A stretch of 64,000 nt of DNA, from contig NZ_JAWLAR010000013.1 in the NCBI RefSeq assembly GCF_041395345.1, positions 62,001 through 126,000 of the forward strand, in the 5' to 3' direction. Shown here in pieces: positions 16,707 through 25,087 of this stretch. Below the pieces are notes generated by a model that ran no database searches, had not been told where the DNA came from, and saw only the letters and a program-made list of their open reading frames with translations. This DNA is from Dokdonella sp041395345 (lineage in GTDB: Bacteria > Pseudomonadota > Gammaproteobacteria > Xanthomonadales > Rhodanobacteraceae). Every line of letters starts with the position of its first letter. Positions within the stretch are counted from its first letter, which is position 1. The position numbers were made by a program, and so were the translations under genes.

Positions 16707-19601
16707 CTATGAAGATTTCTCCAGGCGTCGCTCGCGCAGCAGCTGCTGCTGCACTTCGCTGAAGGCGCGATAGCGTTGCTGCCATTCGGAGGGTTGGCTG
16801 ACGCGGGTGATCTCGACGGCGGTGACCTTGTACTCGGGGCAGTTGGTGGCCCAGTCCGAATTTTCGGTGGTGATCACGTTGGCGCCCGAGAACGGGAAGT
16901 GGAAGGTGGTGTAGACGACACCGGGCTGCATGCGTTCGCTGATCTGCGCGCGCAGCACCGTGTCGCCGGCGCGGCTGGCGATGCCGACCCAGTCGCCTTC
17001 GGCAATGCCGCGCTGTTCGGCATCGTGCGGATGGATCTCGATGCGGTCCTCGTCATGCCAGACCGTGTTCGATGTGCGCCGCGTCTGCGCGCCGACGTTG
17101 TACTGGCTGAGGATGCGTCCGGTGGTGAGGATCAGCGGGAACTTCGCGTTGACCTTTTCCGTGGTCGGCACGTACTCGGTGCGCATGAAGCGGCCCTTGC
17201 CGCGCACGAATTCCTCGACGTGCATGGTGGGCGTGCCATCGGGAGCCTCGGCGTTGCACGGCCACTGGATGCTGCCGAGTTCGTCGAGCCTTGCGTAACT
17301 GACACCGCTGAAGGTCGGCGTCAGGCGCGCGATCTCGTCCATGATCTCGGACGGATGCGCGTAGTTCATCGGGTAGCCCAAAGCATTCGACAGGAGCTGG
17401 GTGATTTCCCAATCGGCATAGCCGGATTTCGGTTTCATGACGCGGCGCACGCGCGAGATGCGGCGCTCGGCATTGGTGAAGGTGCCGTCCTTTTCGAGGA
17501 AGGTCGAACCGGGCAGGAACACGTGCGCGAACTTGGCGGTCTCGTTAAGGAACAAGTCCTGCACGACCACGCACTCCATCGCGCTCAGTGCCGCGGTCAC
17601 GTGCTGGGTGTTCGGATCGGACTGGCCGATGTCCTCGCCTTCTACGTAGAGCCCCATGAACTCGCCATCGAGCGCGGCCTCGAACATGTTCGGAATGCGC
17701 AGGCCCGGCTCGGCCAGGATCGGCACGCCCCAGTCATGCTCGAAGCTCGCGCGCACGCTCGAATCCGACACATGGCGGTAGCCGGGCAATTCATGCGGGA
17801 ACGAGCCCATGTCGCAGGAACCCTGCACGTTGTTCTGCCCACGCAGCGGATTCACACCGACACCGCGTCGGCCGATGTTGCCGGTGGCCATGGCCAGGTT
17901 GGCGATTGCCATGACCGCGGTCGAGCCTTGCGAATGCTCGGTCACGCCGAGGCCGTAATAGATCGCCGCATTGCCAGCGGTGGCGAACAGTCTCGCTGCC
18001 GCGCGCACCAAGGCGGCCGGCACGCCCGTTTCGGATTCGCTGGCTTCGGGCGAATGGCTTGCATCGGCGATGAAGGTCTTCCATTGGGCAAAGGCAGCGG
18101 CCTCGCAGCGCGAGGCGACGAAGGCCTCGTCGACCAGGCCCTCGTTGACAATGACGTGCGCCATCGCATTGAGCAGGGCGACATTGGTGCCGGGCCTGAG
18201 CTTGAGCAGATAGTCCGCCTGCACGTGTGGCGAGCGGACCAGGTCGATACTGCGCGGGTCGGCAATGATCAACTTCGCGCCTTCGCGCAGGCGCCGTTTC
18301 ATCTGCGATGCGAACACCGGATGCGCGTCGGTCGGATTGGCGCCGATGACGAAGATCACGTCGGCCTGCATGACCGAATCGAAATCCTGGGTGCCTGCCG
18401 ATTCACCGAGCGTGGCCTTGAGTCCGTAGCCGGTGGGTGAATGGCAGACGCGCGCACAGGTATCCACGTTGTTGTTGCCGAATGCCGCGCGCACGAGTTT
18501 CTGCACGAGCCAGGTTTCCTCGTTGGTGCAGCGCGAGGAGGTGATGCCGCCAATCGAATCGCGGCCGTACTTGCTCTGGATGCGTCGGAACTCGCTTGCG
18601 GTATGCGCGATCGCCTCGTCCCAGGACACCACCGTCCATGGATCGCTGATCCTGCTGCGGATCATCGGCGTGGTGATGCGGTCCTTGTGCGTCGCGTAGC
18701 CGGTGGCAAAGCGTCCCTTGACGCAGGCATGGCCATGATTGGCCTTGCCATCGATGTGCGGAACCATGCGCACGACTTCCTCGCCTTTCATCTCGGCGCG
18801 GAACGAACAACCGACGCCGCAATAGGCACAGGTCGTGACCACGCTGCTCTCGGCCTGTCCCTTTTCGATCACCGATTTTTCCAGCAGGGCGGACGTCGGG
18901 CAGGCCTGTACGCAGGCGCCACAGGAAACGCATTCCGAAGAGAGGAAGGATTCATCCTGGCTGGCGACGACTTTCGAATCGAAGCCGCGGCCCTGGATGG
19001 TCAGGGCGAACGTGCCCTGCACTTCATCGCAGGCCCGCACGCAGCGTGAGCAGACGATGCATTGCGAGGGATCGAAGCGAAAATAGGGATTGGATGCATC
19101 GACCGCAGAGAAAAGCGGATTGGCGACGCCTGCGTGTTCGGCAGAAAAATGATTGGCGCCGCCGAAACCGTAGCGGTTGCGTTCGAAACCGACCGCGGTC
19201 GCCATTTCCTGCACTTCACAGCGGCCGTCCGGGGCGCAGCCCTCGCAGTCGGGTGGATGATCGGAAATGTAGAGTTCCATCACGCCGCGCCGGATCTCGG
19301 CGAGCTTTGCATTCTGCGTGCTGACCTTCATGCCTTCGGCGACGGGTGTCGTGCACGAGGCCGGGTAGCCCTTCATGCCCTCGATCTGCACGAGGCAGAG
19401 GCGACAGGATCCGAATGCAGCAAGCGTGTCAGTCGCGCAGAGCCGCGGAATGCCGATCCGGCTCAGGGCCGCCGCCCGCATGACCGTGGTTCCGACAGGC
19501 ACCTTGACCGCCTGCCCGTCGATTTCCAGGCTGACGAGCTTCAGCGAACCCAGCGACTGGATCGCCGGTGTGCCGTAGTCGGTGTCTGCGATGGAGCGCA
19601 T
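16707..19601 (-). CDS. fdsA: NAD-linked formate dehydrogenase, molybdenum alpha subunit
   Basis: A 964-residue protein from ATG 19601 with a strong GAGGTGA site. It oxidises formate to CO2 at a bis-MGD molybdenum centre and passes electrons through iron-sulfur clusters to FdsB. An N-terminal [2Fe-2S] ferredoxin domain has C55, C66, C69, C83. The Cys/His cluster region (HPPDCEGCAPDGRCE) and two ferredoxin-type [4Fe-4S] sets (CIVCSRCVRAC; CVSCGACVQACP) follow, then the catalytic-domain cluster CAYCGVGC (258-265). The Mo-binding Cys386 is next to His387 in CARVCHSPTG, as in FdsA. The C-terminal molydopterin-binding region is intact. fdsB and fdsG lie upstream on the same strand, but separated by a 756-base repeat block. 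fdsC/fdhD and fdsD are not in this window. Confidence 0.95.
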   Translation of the reverse strand: MRSIADTDYGTPAIQSLGSLKLVSLEIDGQAVKVPVGTTVMRAAALSRIGIPRLCATDTLAAFGSCRLCLVQIEGMKGYPASCTTPVAEGMKVSTQNAKLAEIRRGVMELYISDHPPDCEGCAPDGRCEVQEMATAVGFERNRYGFGGANHFSAEHAGVANPLFSAVDASNPYFRFDPSQCIVCSRCVRACDEVQGTFALTIQGRGFDSKVVASQDESFLSSECVSCGACVQACPTSALLEKSVIEKGQAESSVVTTCAYCGVGCSFRAEMKGEEVVRMVPHIDGKANHGHACVKGRFATGYATHKDRITTPMIRSRISDPWTVVSWDEAIAHTASEFRRIQSKYGRDSIGGITSSRCTNEETWLVQKLVRAAFGNNNVDTCARVCHSPTGYGLKATLGESAGTQDFDSVMQADVIFVIGANPTDAHPVFASQMKRRLREGAKLIIADPRSIDLVRSPHVQADYLLKLRPGTNVALLNAMAHVIVNEGLVDEAFVASRCEAAAFAQWKTFIADASHSPEASESETGVPAALVRAAARLFATAGNAAIYYGLGVTEHSQGSTAVMAIANLAMATGNIGRRGVGVNPLRGQNNVQGSCDMGSFPHELPGYRHVSDSSVRASFEHDWGVPILAEPGLRIPNMFEAALDGEFMGLYVEGEDIGQSDPNTQHVTAALSAMECVVVQDLFLNETAKFAHVFLPGSTFLEKDGTFTNAERRISRVRRVMKPKSGYADWEITQLLSNALGYPMNYAHPSEIMDEIARLTPTFSGVSYARLDELGSIQWPCNAEAPDGTPTMHVEEFVRGKGRFMRTEYVPTTEKVNAKFPLILTTGRILSQYNVGAQTRRTSNTVWHDEDRIEIHPHDAEQRGIAEGDWVGIASRAGDTVLRAQISERMQPGVVYTTFHFPFSGANVITTENSDWATNCPEYKVTAVEITRVSQPSEWQQRYRAFSEVQQQLLRERRLEKSS

Positions 19602-19865
19602 TGATCACCTCGTCGAGATGTGCTGGCTTGCGTCCACATCCTAGTACGGTCGACATGACGGGTACAGCAAAATGGTCGTGCATTCGCTGCGCGGGATTGC
19701 CTCGTAGAAGCCCGCTTCAGCTGCGATGCTTTTGCCGGATTGCCTCGTAGGAGCCCGCTTCAGCTGCGATGCTTTCGCGGGATTGCCATTCAGAGCATCA
19801 CGGCTGAAGCCTGTTCCTACGGAGGATCGAGTGGCGAAGCGGACTCTCTTGCAAATGGGAGCCCT

Positions 19866-20169
19866 GCCTCAATAGCGATGCGTTTCGCGCCCTTGCGTTG
19901 TAGGAGCCAGCTTTAGCTGCGATGCGCTTCGCGGGATTGCCATTCAGAGCATCACGGCTGAAGCCTGTTCCTACGGAGGGTCGAGTGGCGGATCAGGCCC
20001 GTCAATCAGGCACCGCTGCCTCAATAGCGATGCGTTTCGCGCCCTTGCGTTGTAGGAGCCAGCTTTAGCTGCGATGCGCTTCGCGGGATTGCCATTCAGA
20101 GCATCACGGCTGAAGCCTGTTCCTACGGAGGGTCGAGTGGCGGATCAGGCCCGTCAATCAGGCACCGCT
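19866..20169. repeat. Two tandem 152-bp repeat units
   Basis: The word GCCTCAATAGCGATGCGTTT starts at 19866 and again at 20018, and the sequence after it matches by eye through to CAGGCACCGCT at 20017 and 20169. A third, partial copy (CATTCAGAGCATCACGGCTG onward) precedes them at 19785-19845. Near identity implies recent duplication. Confidence 0.9.
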
Positions 20170-20170
20170 T

Positions 20171-20246
20171 CCGTAGGAGGCCCGTCAGGGGCGATGCTCT
20201 TCTCGCAACGTGCCCCAAAGCATCGCCCCTGACGGGCCTCCTACGG
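20171..20246. repeat. Perfect 28-bp inverted repeat (REP/REPIN-like)
   Basis: Arms at 20171-20198 and 20219-20246 are perfect reverse complements beginning CCGTAGGAGGCCCGTCAGGG, with a 20-base loop. The arm is the same sequence family as in the 78-bp array at 16395 and the single arm near 42926. In RNA it would form a very stable stem between fdsB and fdsA. Confidence 0.92.
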
Positions 20247-20357
20247 TTGAGCTGCGCTAGTCCGCTGCAAAATCTTCAGGGAAGAGTTTCAGGGCGCCGT
20301 GCCGGCATGGGCGTCATGGAGCTTCGCCCCTGGCGGGTCTCCTGCGCTAGAGCTGCG

Positions 20358-21893
20358 TTAGAGCGCTGCAAAATCTTCGGGGAAGTGTTTCAGGGCGCTG
20401 AGTACCGGCATGGGCGTCAAGCCGCCGAGTGCGCAGAGCGAGCCGTGCAGCATGGTGTCGCAGAGGCTGGTCAAAAGATGCTTGTTCGCTTCGGCATCCG
20501 TGCCGCTACGGATGCGGTCGATCACTTCCACGCCACGTGTCGAGCCGATGCGGCAGGGCGTGCATTTACCGCAGGATTCGATGGCGCAAAACTCCATTGC
20601 GAACCGCGCCTGTTCGGCCATGTCGACGGTATCGTCGAAGACGACGATGCCACCGTGGCCGAGCATCGCGTCGATTGCGGCGAAGGCTTCATAGTCGACG
20701 GGCGTGTCGAAATGCGATTCGCCCAGATAGGCTCCGAGCGGGCCGCCGACCTGGACGGCGCGGATCGGCCGGCCGCTGGCAGTTCCGCCACCGTAGTCGT
20801 AAAGCAGTTCGCGTAGGGTCACGCCAAAGGCCAGCTCGATGAGGCCGCCGCGCTTGATGTTCCCGCCCAGCTGGATCGGCAGCGTGCCGCGCGAACGGCC
20901 CATGCCAAGGTCGCGATACCAGTCGGCGCCGCGAGCAAGAATGTCCGGTACCGAAGCCAGGGTGATCACGTTGTTGATCACGGTCGGCTGCCCGAACAGG
21001 CCCTTGATCGCCGGCAGCGGCGGCTTGAAGCGCACCTGGCCGCGTCGTCCTTCGAGACTTTCCAGCAGCGAGGTTTCCTCGCCGCAGATGTAGGCGCCTG
21101 CGCCGATGCGCAGTTCGATGTCGAAGTTGTATCCGGACTCCCGAATATTCGTGCCGAGCCAGCCCGCTGCGCGTGCGCGCTCGATTGCTTCGACGAGAAT
21201 GGACCGGGTGAGCGGATATTCGCTGCGCAGATAGATGTAGCCCCGGTTCGCGCCCACCGCGATCGCGGCAATCAGCATGCCTTCGATAAGGCGGTACGGA
21301 TCGCCTTCCATGGCCATGCGGTCCGAAAACGTTCCGGAGTCGCCCTCGTCCGCATTGCAGACGATGAACTTGCGCGACGATTCCTGATCGAGCACGGTTT
21401 TCCACTTGATGCCACACGGGAACGCCGCGCCGCCGCGACCTCGCAAGCCGGAATCGGTCACGCATTGCACAATCCCGGCCGGCTGCATTTCCAGGGCGCG
21501 CTCGAGCCCGCGCCAGCCGCCGTGCGCTTGGTAATCTTGCAAATCGAGTGGATCGATGATGCCGTTGCGGGAAAAACAGAAGCGCTGCTGCTTTCTGAGC
21601 CAGTCGATCTGGTCAACCGGACCCAGGGCAAGCGGATGGCTGCATGCCCGCGGGAATCCCGCCTCGAACAGCGCAGCAATGTCGTCCACCTCGACTGGAC
21701 CAAACCCGATCCGGCCTGCATCGGTTTCAACTTCGACCAGCGGTTCCAGAAAACAGAGGCCACGTGATCCGTTGCGGATGATCTCCACTTCGATATCGCG
21801 ATGCGCGGCTTCGCCTGCAATCCGTTCGACTACCTCATCCGCGCCACAGGCGATGGCCGTGGTATCGCGCGGAACGCGAATACGCACGCTCAT
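20358..21893 (-). CDS. fdsB: NAD-linked formate dehydrogenase, flavin/NAD beta subunit
   Basis: A 511-residue NuoF/HoxF-like diaphorase subunit that takes electrons from the iron-sulfur chain to FMN and reduces NAD+. Residues ~1-110 form the NuoE-like thioredoxin-fold N-terminal domain. The NADH/FMN-binding part contains GLRGRGGAAFPCGIKWK (Gly-rich NADH site) and the FMN-associated YICGEETSLLESLEG. The [4Fe-4S] site is ESCGKCTPCRIGSTRG, near residue 435. The start codon overlaps the fdsG stop by 4 bases (ATGA), implying translational coupling. A degenerate copy of its last ~50 bases lies just after the stop codon. Confidence 0.95.
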   Translation of the reverse strand: MSVRIRVPRDTTAIACGADEVVERIAGEAAHRDIEVEIIRNGSRGLCFLEPLVEVETDAGRIGFGPVEVDDIAALFEAGFPRACSHPLALGPVDQIDWLRKQQRFCFSRNGIIDPLDLQDYQAHGGWRGLERALEMQPAGIVQCVTDSGLRGRGGAAFPCGIKWKTVLDQESSRKFIVCNADEGDSGTFSDRMAMEGDPYRLIEGMLIAAIAVGANRGYIYLRSEYPLTRSILVEAIERARAAGWLGTNIRESGYNFDIELRIGAGAYICGEETSLLESLEGRRGQVRFKPPLPAIKGLFGQPTVINNVITLASVPDILARGADWYRDLGMGRSRGTLPIQLGGNIKRGGLIELAFGVTLRELLYDYGGGTASGRPIRAVQVGGPLGAYLGESHFDTPVDYEAFAAIDAMLGHGGIVVFDDTVDMAEQARFAMEFCAIESCGKCTPCRIGSTRGVEVIDRIRSGTDAEANKHLLTSLCDTMLHGSLCALGGLTPMPVLSALKHFPEDFAAL

Positions 21894-22408
21894 GTACCCT
21901 TCCGGCAGGCTTCGACCAGGCGGTCGATCTTTTCGACAGACAGCCGCCCGTGAACCCGGTCATCCAGCATCGCCGAGGGCGCGCAGGCGCAGTTGCCGAG
22001 GCAGTAGACCGGCTCCAGCGTGATGCTGCCATCCGCTGTCGTTGCGCCGAACCCGATCGCCAGTCGCTCGGTCAGATGGCGTTCCAGTGTGCGTGCGCCC
22101 ATGGCCTGACAGGCCTCGGCACGGCACAGCTTGAGCACGTGCCGACCTGGGGCCTTGCTGCGAAAATGATGATAGAAACTGATCACGCCGTGCACTTCGG
22201 CACGACTCAGGTTGAGCGCATCGGCCACCAGCGGAACAGCCGCGGCGGGCACGTAGCCAAGGGCATCCTGAATGCGGTGCAGGATCGGCAGCAGCGAGTC
22301 GACCCTGCTGGCCTCAGAATCGATGGCGAGAAGCACAGCAGTGCGCGCGTCGTCTTTCAGAACATTCTCTGATGAAGACCCATGCGCGCTGGCTTGTGCT
22401 CCCGGCAT
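21890..22408 (-). CDS. fdsG: NAD-linked formate dehydrogenase, gamma subunit
   Basis: A 172-residue NuoE-type [2Fe-2S] thioredoxin-fold protein. Ligands are in LCRAEACQAMGA and VYCLGNCACAPSAML, matching the C-x4-C ... C-x3-C pattern of the 24 kDa family. It forms the diaphorase part of the Fds complex with FdsB. GAGGAC lies 5-10 bases before ATG 22408. It is the first gene of the formate dehydrogenase run on the minus strand and overlaps fdsB by 4 bases. Confidence 0.95.
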   Translation of the reverse strand: MPGAQASAHGSSSENVLKDDARTAVLLAIDSEASRVDSLLPILHRIQDALGYVPAAAVPLVADALNLSRAEVHGVISFYHHFRSKAPGRHVLKLCRAEACQAMGARTLERHLTERLAIGFGATTADGSITLEPVYCLGNCACAPSAMLDDRVHGRLSVEKIDRLVEACRKGT

Positions 22409-22448
22409 CTTGTCCTCGCTGCGTGCGGCTCCTGCCTCGCGTGGAGCG

Positions 22449-22901
22449 CTATTGCGCCTCGACCAACGCGCTTTGCGGTCGGATCGTCAACTCGTATTTC
22501 TTGCCATTCGGCTCTTCCTTGGCAGGCGGAAACCCGAAGCTGAGCGGTTTGCCAAGCACGGCCGTCACCGAATGCTGGCCGCGCGTGACCCACTTGCCGT
22601 CATGACGGGCAGCGAAATCAACGTCCAGCTTGATCGACTCCTTGCCGGTCGACGAAAACTCGAGCGGAGTGGCGGTGATCAGGATCCTGAACCCGGCATC
22701 CGGTTTGGCCGGATCTTCATTGCGCACTTCCGCCTGCGCACCGGCCTTGACTTCGATGACGGGTGCCGCAGCCAGCGATCCGTCACGCGCGATGGTCAAC
22801 TCGAGGCGATAGTTCGCTTGCGCGCTTGCCGCAGCGGGGAAACCCCATGTGGCAAAAAGCAGCGCCAGCATGGCCAACCAGCGTGTTCCATGAAAATTCA
22901 T
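22449..22901 (-). CDS. Exported protein of unknown function
   Basis: A 150-residue protein with an N-terminal signal peptide (WLAMLALLFATWGFPAAASA, cleavage likely after ASA). The mature part is a single beta-rich domain (YRLELTIARDGSLAAAPVIEVKAG ... HSVTAVLGKPLSFGF) with no Cys and no recognised motif. The gene ends 40 bases before fdsG and shares its strand, so it could be the first gene of that transcript, but a role in formate metabolism is not supported by sequence. Confidence 0.7.
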   Translation of the reverse strand: MNFHGTRWLAMLALLFATWGFPAAASAQANYRLELTIARDGSLAAAPVIEVKAGAQAEVRNEDPAKPDAGFRILITATPLEFSSTGKESIKLDVDFAARHDGKWVTRGQHSVTAVLGKPLSFGFPPAKEEPNGKKYELTIRPQSALVEAQ

Positions 22902-23048
22902 TGACTCGGTACCTCAAGGTGGGGGCTGTGGTGAAGTGTTGCGTCGTGTTTTGCTGACAGGGAATTCCGGGCCCTGAAGCCGGCCGTTGTCCGCTGGCTC
23001 TGGACCCGGCCAGCGCCGGAAGGTTCCCGTCCGGCCAGGTCGATGCGT

Positions 23049-24005
23049 TCAGACTCGAGCTCCGTTTTCTGGCGGTGTCCAGCGATCCAGCGCTTCGCGT
23101 GTGCGTTTGCGGCCCCATTCAATCACGCTTTCAGCGCGATGAAAATCGTAGAACATGCAGACGTTGCGTGGAATCGTGATCAACAGATCCGGTGGCTGCG
23201 CCGCCAGTTTGAGCCGGGTGATGGTTTCCTGCACGGTATCGAGCGAGCGCGCAAACAGATCGATCACGCTGGGGTCGCGCGTTGCGTCGGCAACCGATCC
23301 TGCAGGGACCGGCGGCACGCCAAGCATCCGGCGCACGCGTGGCACCAGGCCCCCTCCACTGTCTGCAGATCCGTCGGCCTCGGGAGACTCGTCACTTTCC
23401 TCTTCGTGCAGCGGCTCGGCGGGCGCATTGACGTCCACGGCGATCGTGGCCTGGGTATGGTCGCGCAAGGTGGGCGAGACCGGCAATGGATTGAGCAGAC
23501 CGCCATCGACCAGCAGTCGACCGCGGTAGCGATGCGGACGAAAAATGGTGGGAATCGCGATCGAGGCCCGGATCGCCTCGAACAATGAACCTCGCGAAAA
23601 CCAGACTTCGCGATGCGCATCGAGATCAACCGCAACGGCCGTATAGCTGATCGGCAGATCCTCGATGTTGACCTCGCCGACGTGCTCGCGCATCGCGCTG
23701 ATGATGCGGTTTCCCTTGATGAAGCCGCCGCCGCTGACCGTGATATCCAGAAGCTTGAAGACGTCGAAACGGGCCAGGGTCAGGACCCAGTCCCGATAGG
23801 CATTCAATTTCCCCGCCGCATAGACGCCACCGACGAGCGCGCCCATCGAGCTGCCCGCGATGGAACGGATATCGAAGCCCTGCGCAATCAGCTCCTCGAT
23901 CACGCCGATGTGTGCATAACCACGCGCGCCACCCGAGCCGAGCACCAGCGAGATGGGGATCTTGCGGGCCGTCGAATCGTCAGAGCTGGCAACCGCATCG
24001 TTCAT
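23049..24005 (-). CDS. Patatin-like phospholipase (RssA/NTE type)
   Basis: A 318-residue serine lipase of the patatin family. The oxyanion motif GSGGARGYAHIG (23-34) is followed by the nucleophile elbow GSSMG with Ser53, and the catalytic dyad Asp is D167 in VDGG. Such enzymes hydrolyse phospholipid acyl chains at the inner membrane or cytosol. The C-terminal ~60 residues include a low-complexity acidic linker (EEESDESPEADGSADSGG). Its ATG overlaps the stop of the upstream WYL regulator gene by 4 bases, so the two are co-translated. Confidence 0.92.
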   Translation of the reverse strand: MNDAVASSDDSTARKIPISLVLGSGGARGYAHIGVIEELIAQGFDIRSIAGSSMGALVGGVYAAGKLNAYRDWVLTLARFDVFKLLDITVSGGGFIKGNRIISAMREHVGEVNIEDLPISYTAVAVDLDAHREVWFSRGSLFEAIRASIAIPTIFRPHRYRGRLLVDGGLLNPLPVSPTLRDHTQATIAVDVNAPAEPLHEEESDESPEADGSADSGGGLVPRVRRMLGVPPVPAGSVADATRDPSVIDLFARSLDTVQETITRLKLAAQPPDLLITIPRNVCMFYDFHRAESVIEWGRKRTREALDRWTPPENGARV

Positions 24006-24985
24006 GAGGTTTTTGCAGTCTGATAGCTGCCAATGGCCAATTGCAGCAGGATTCTCATTTCCTCGCGCAGCGATACCGGCGAAACCACTTCGGCATCGGG
24101 GCCATACTTGAGTACATCCATCAGCAACTCGCGCGAGTTGCTGTAGGGCACTTTCAGTTCATAGCGACCGTCGGGCAGCCAGTGGCCTTCCTGGCGCGAG
24201 TGCCAGTGCTCGTCGGCGACCCAGCGTGCCGCGTGTTCGGAAAAGTGCAGGACCGCAGTGGCCTTCGGTGCGCCGGAAAAAATGCCGTAGCTGGAAGCGA
24301 GGTGCGCGTCGAGTTCGGCCAGGTCGCTGTCGAGCGAAGTCTCGTCGCGGACTGCGACCGAGCGCATGCGATCGAGGGCGAAGCTGCGCAGTGCTTCGCG
24401 GCCGTGGTCCCAGGCATCGAGATACCAGTTGTCGCGGTAATGGGCGAGTCGCTGCGGCGAGACTTCACGGGTACTCGGTGTGTTGGTCGTGCGGGCGCGG
24501 TATTCGAAGGTGATGCGCTTGCGACTGAGCAAGGCGCTGGACACGGTGCGGAAGACAACCTGATCCAGCTTGCGTGCGCCACTGGAGATGACGCGAATGC
24601 GCTCCACCGGCAAGGTCCGGCCGCTGGCATGATCGGAAAGCAGGCCCTCGATGCGTTCCCGGAACGGCGCCAGGGCACCGGCCAATACGCCCGGGTCGGA
24701 TCGACCGAGCAACTCGTTGAGAGCGAGCAAGGCCGCCAGCTCCTCGCTGGAAAGCCAGAGCCCCGGCAGTTCGAAGCGGTCGGCCTCGTCCTTGGCGTAG
24801 TAGATCGTGCCGTTTTCCGAATCGCTCTCGATGGGCGCGCCCAGCGCATCGCGCAGGAAGGCGATATCGCGATACATCGTTGCCCTGGAGCACTGCAGCT
24901 CTTCCTGCACGTGCTTGAGCGTGACCGGATAGCGCGCGGACTTGAGCATCCGGTGCAGGAGCAAGGTGCGTTCGTAGCGATCCAT
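24002..24985 (-). CDS. YafY-type transcriptional regulator (HTH_11 + WYL domain)
   Basis: A 327-residue protein: winged helix-turn-helix at ~1-60 (RTLLLHRMLKSARYPVTLKHVQEELQCSRATMYRDIAFLRD) and WYL domain at ~140-240 with the marker RLAHYRDNWYLDAWDHGREALRSF. A WCX-type C-terminal domain follows. WYL proteins sense small ligands or nucleic acids and regulate local operons, including DNA-damage and defence genes in other systems. The 4-base overlap with the patatin gene suggests it controls its own operon. Ligand unknown. Confidence 0.9.
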   Translation of the reverse strand: MDRYERTLLLHRMLKSARYPVTLKHVQEELQCSRATMYRDIAFLRDALGAPIESDSENGTIYYAKDEADRFELPGLWLSSEELAALLALNELLGRSDPGVLAGALAPFRERIEGLLSDHASGRTLPVERIRVISSGARKLDQVVFRTVSSALLSRKRITFEYRARTTNTPSTREVSPQRLAHYRDNWYLDAWDHGREALRSFALDRMRSVAVRDETSLDSDLAELDAHLASSYGIFSGAPKATAVLHFSEHAARWVADEHWHSRQEGHWLPDGRYELKVPYSNSRELLMDVLKYGPDAEVVSPVSLREEMRILLQLAIGSYQTAKTS

Positions 24986-25087
24986 GGTCGAAACTGCCGC
25001 GTTGTGAATCCGACGCAGAGTTTGGCATAAGCGACCCTGCGTGCGCAGGCTTGAGCTGCGCCAGGCACAGGGACGATGCGCCCTGTT

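Larger units (their letters stand above)
19602..20357. repeat. Repeat block between fdsB and fdsA
   Basis: 756 bases with no gene. From the fdsA side it contains: diverged REP-like arms (TCGTAGGAGCCCGCTTCAGC) near 19695-19780; a partial unit (19779-19845); two tandem 152-base units (19866-20017 and 20018-20169) that look identical; a 28-bp inverted repeat (20171-20198 and 20219-20246); and a degenerate copy of the fdsB 3' end (about 20264-20317). The fdsA promoter or the read-through transcript from fdsB must cross this block. Confidence 0.85.

Noticed and set aside
16776..18440. A 554-residue plus-strand frame
   Set aside because: Antisense shadow of fdsA.
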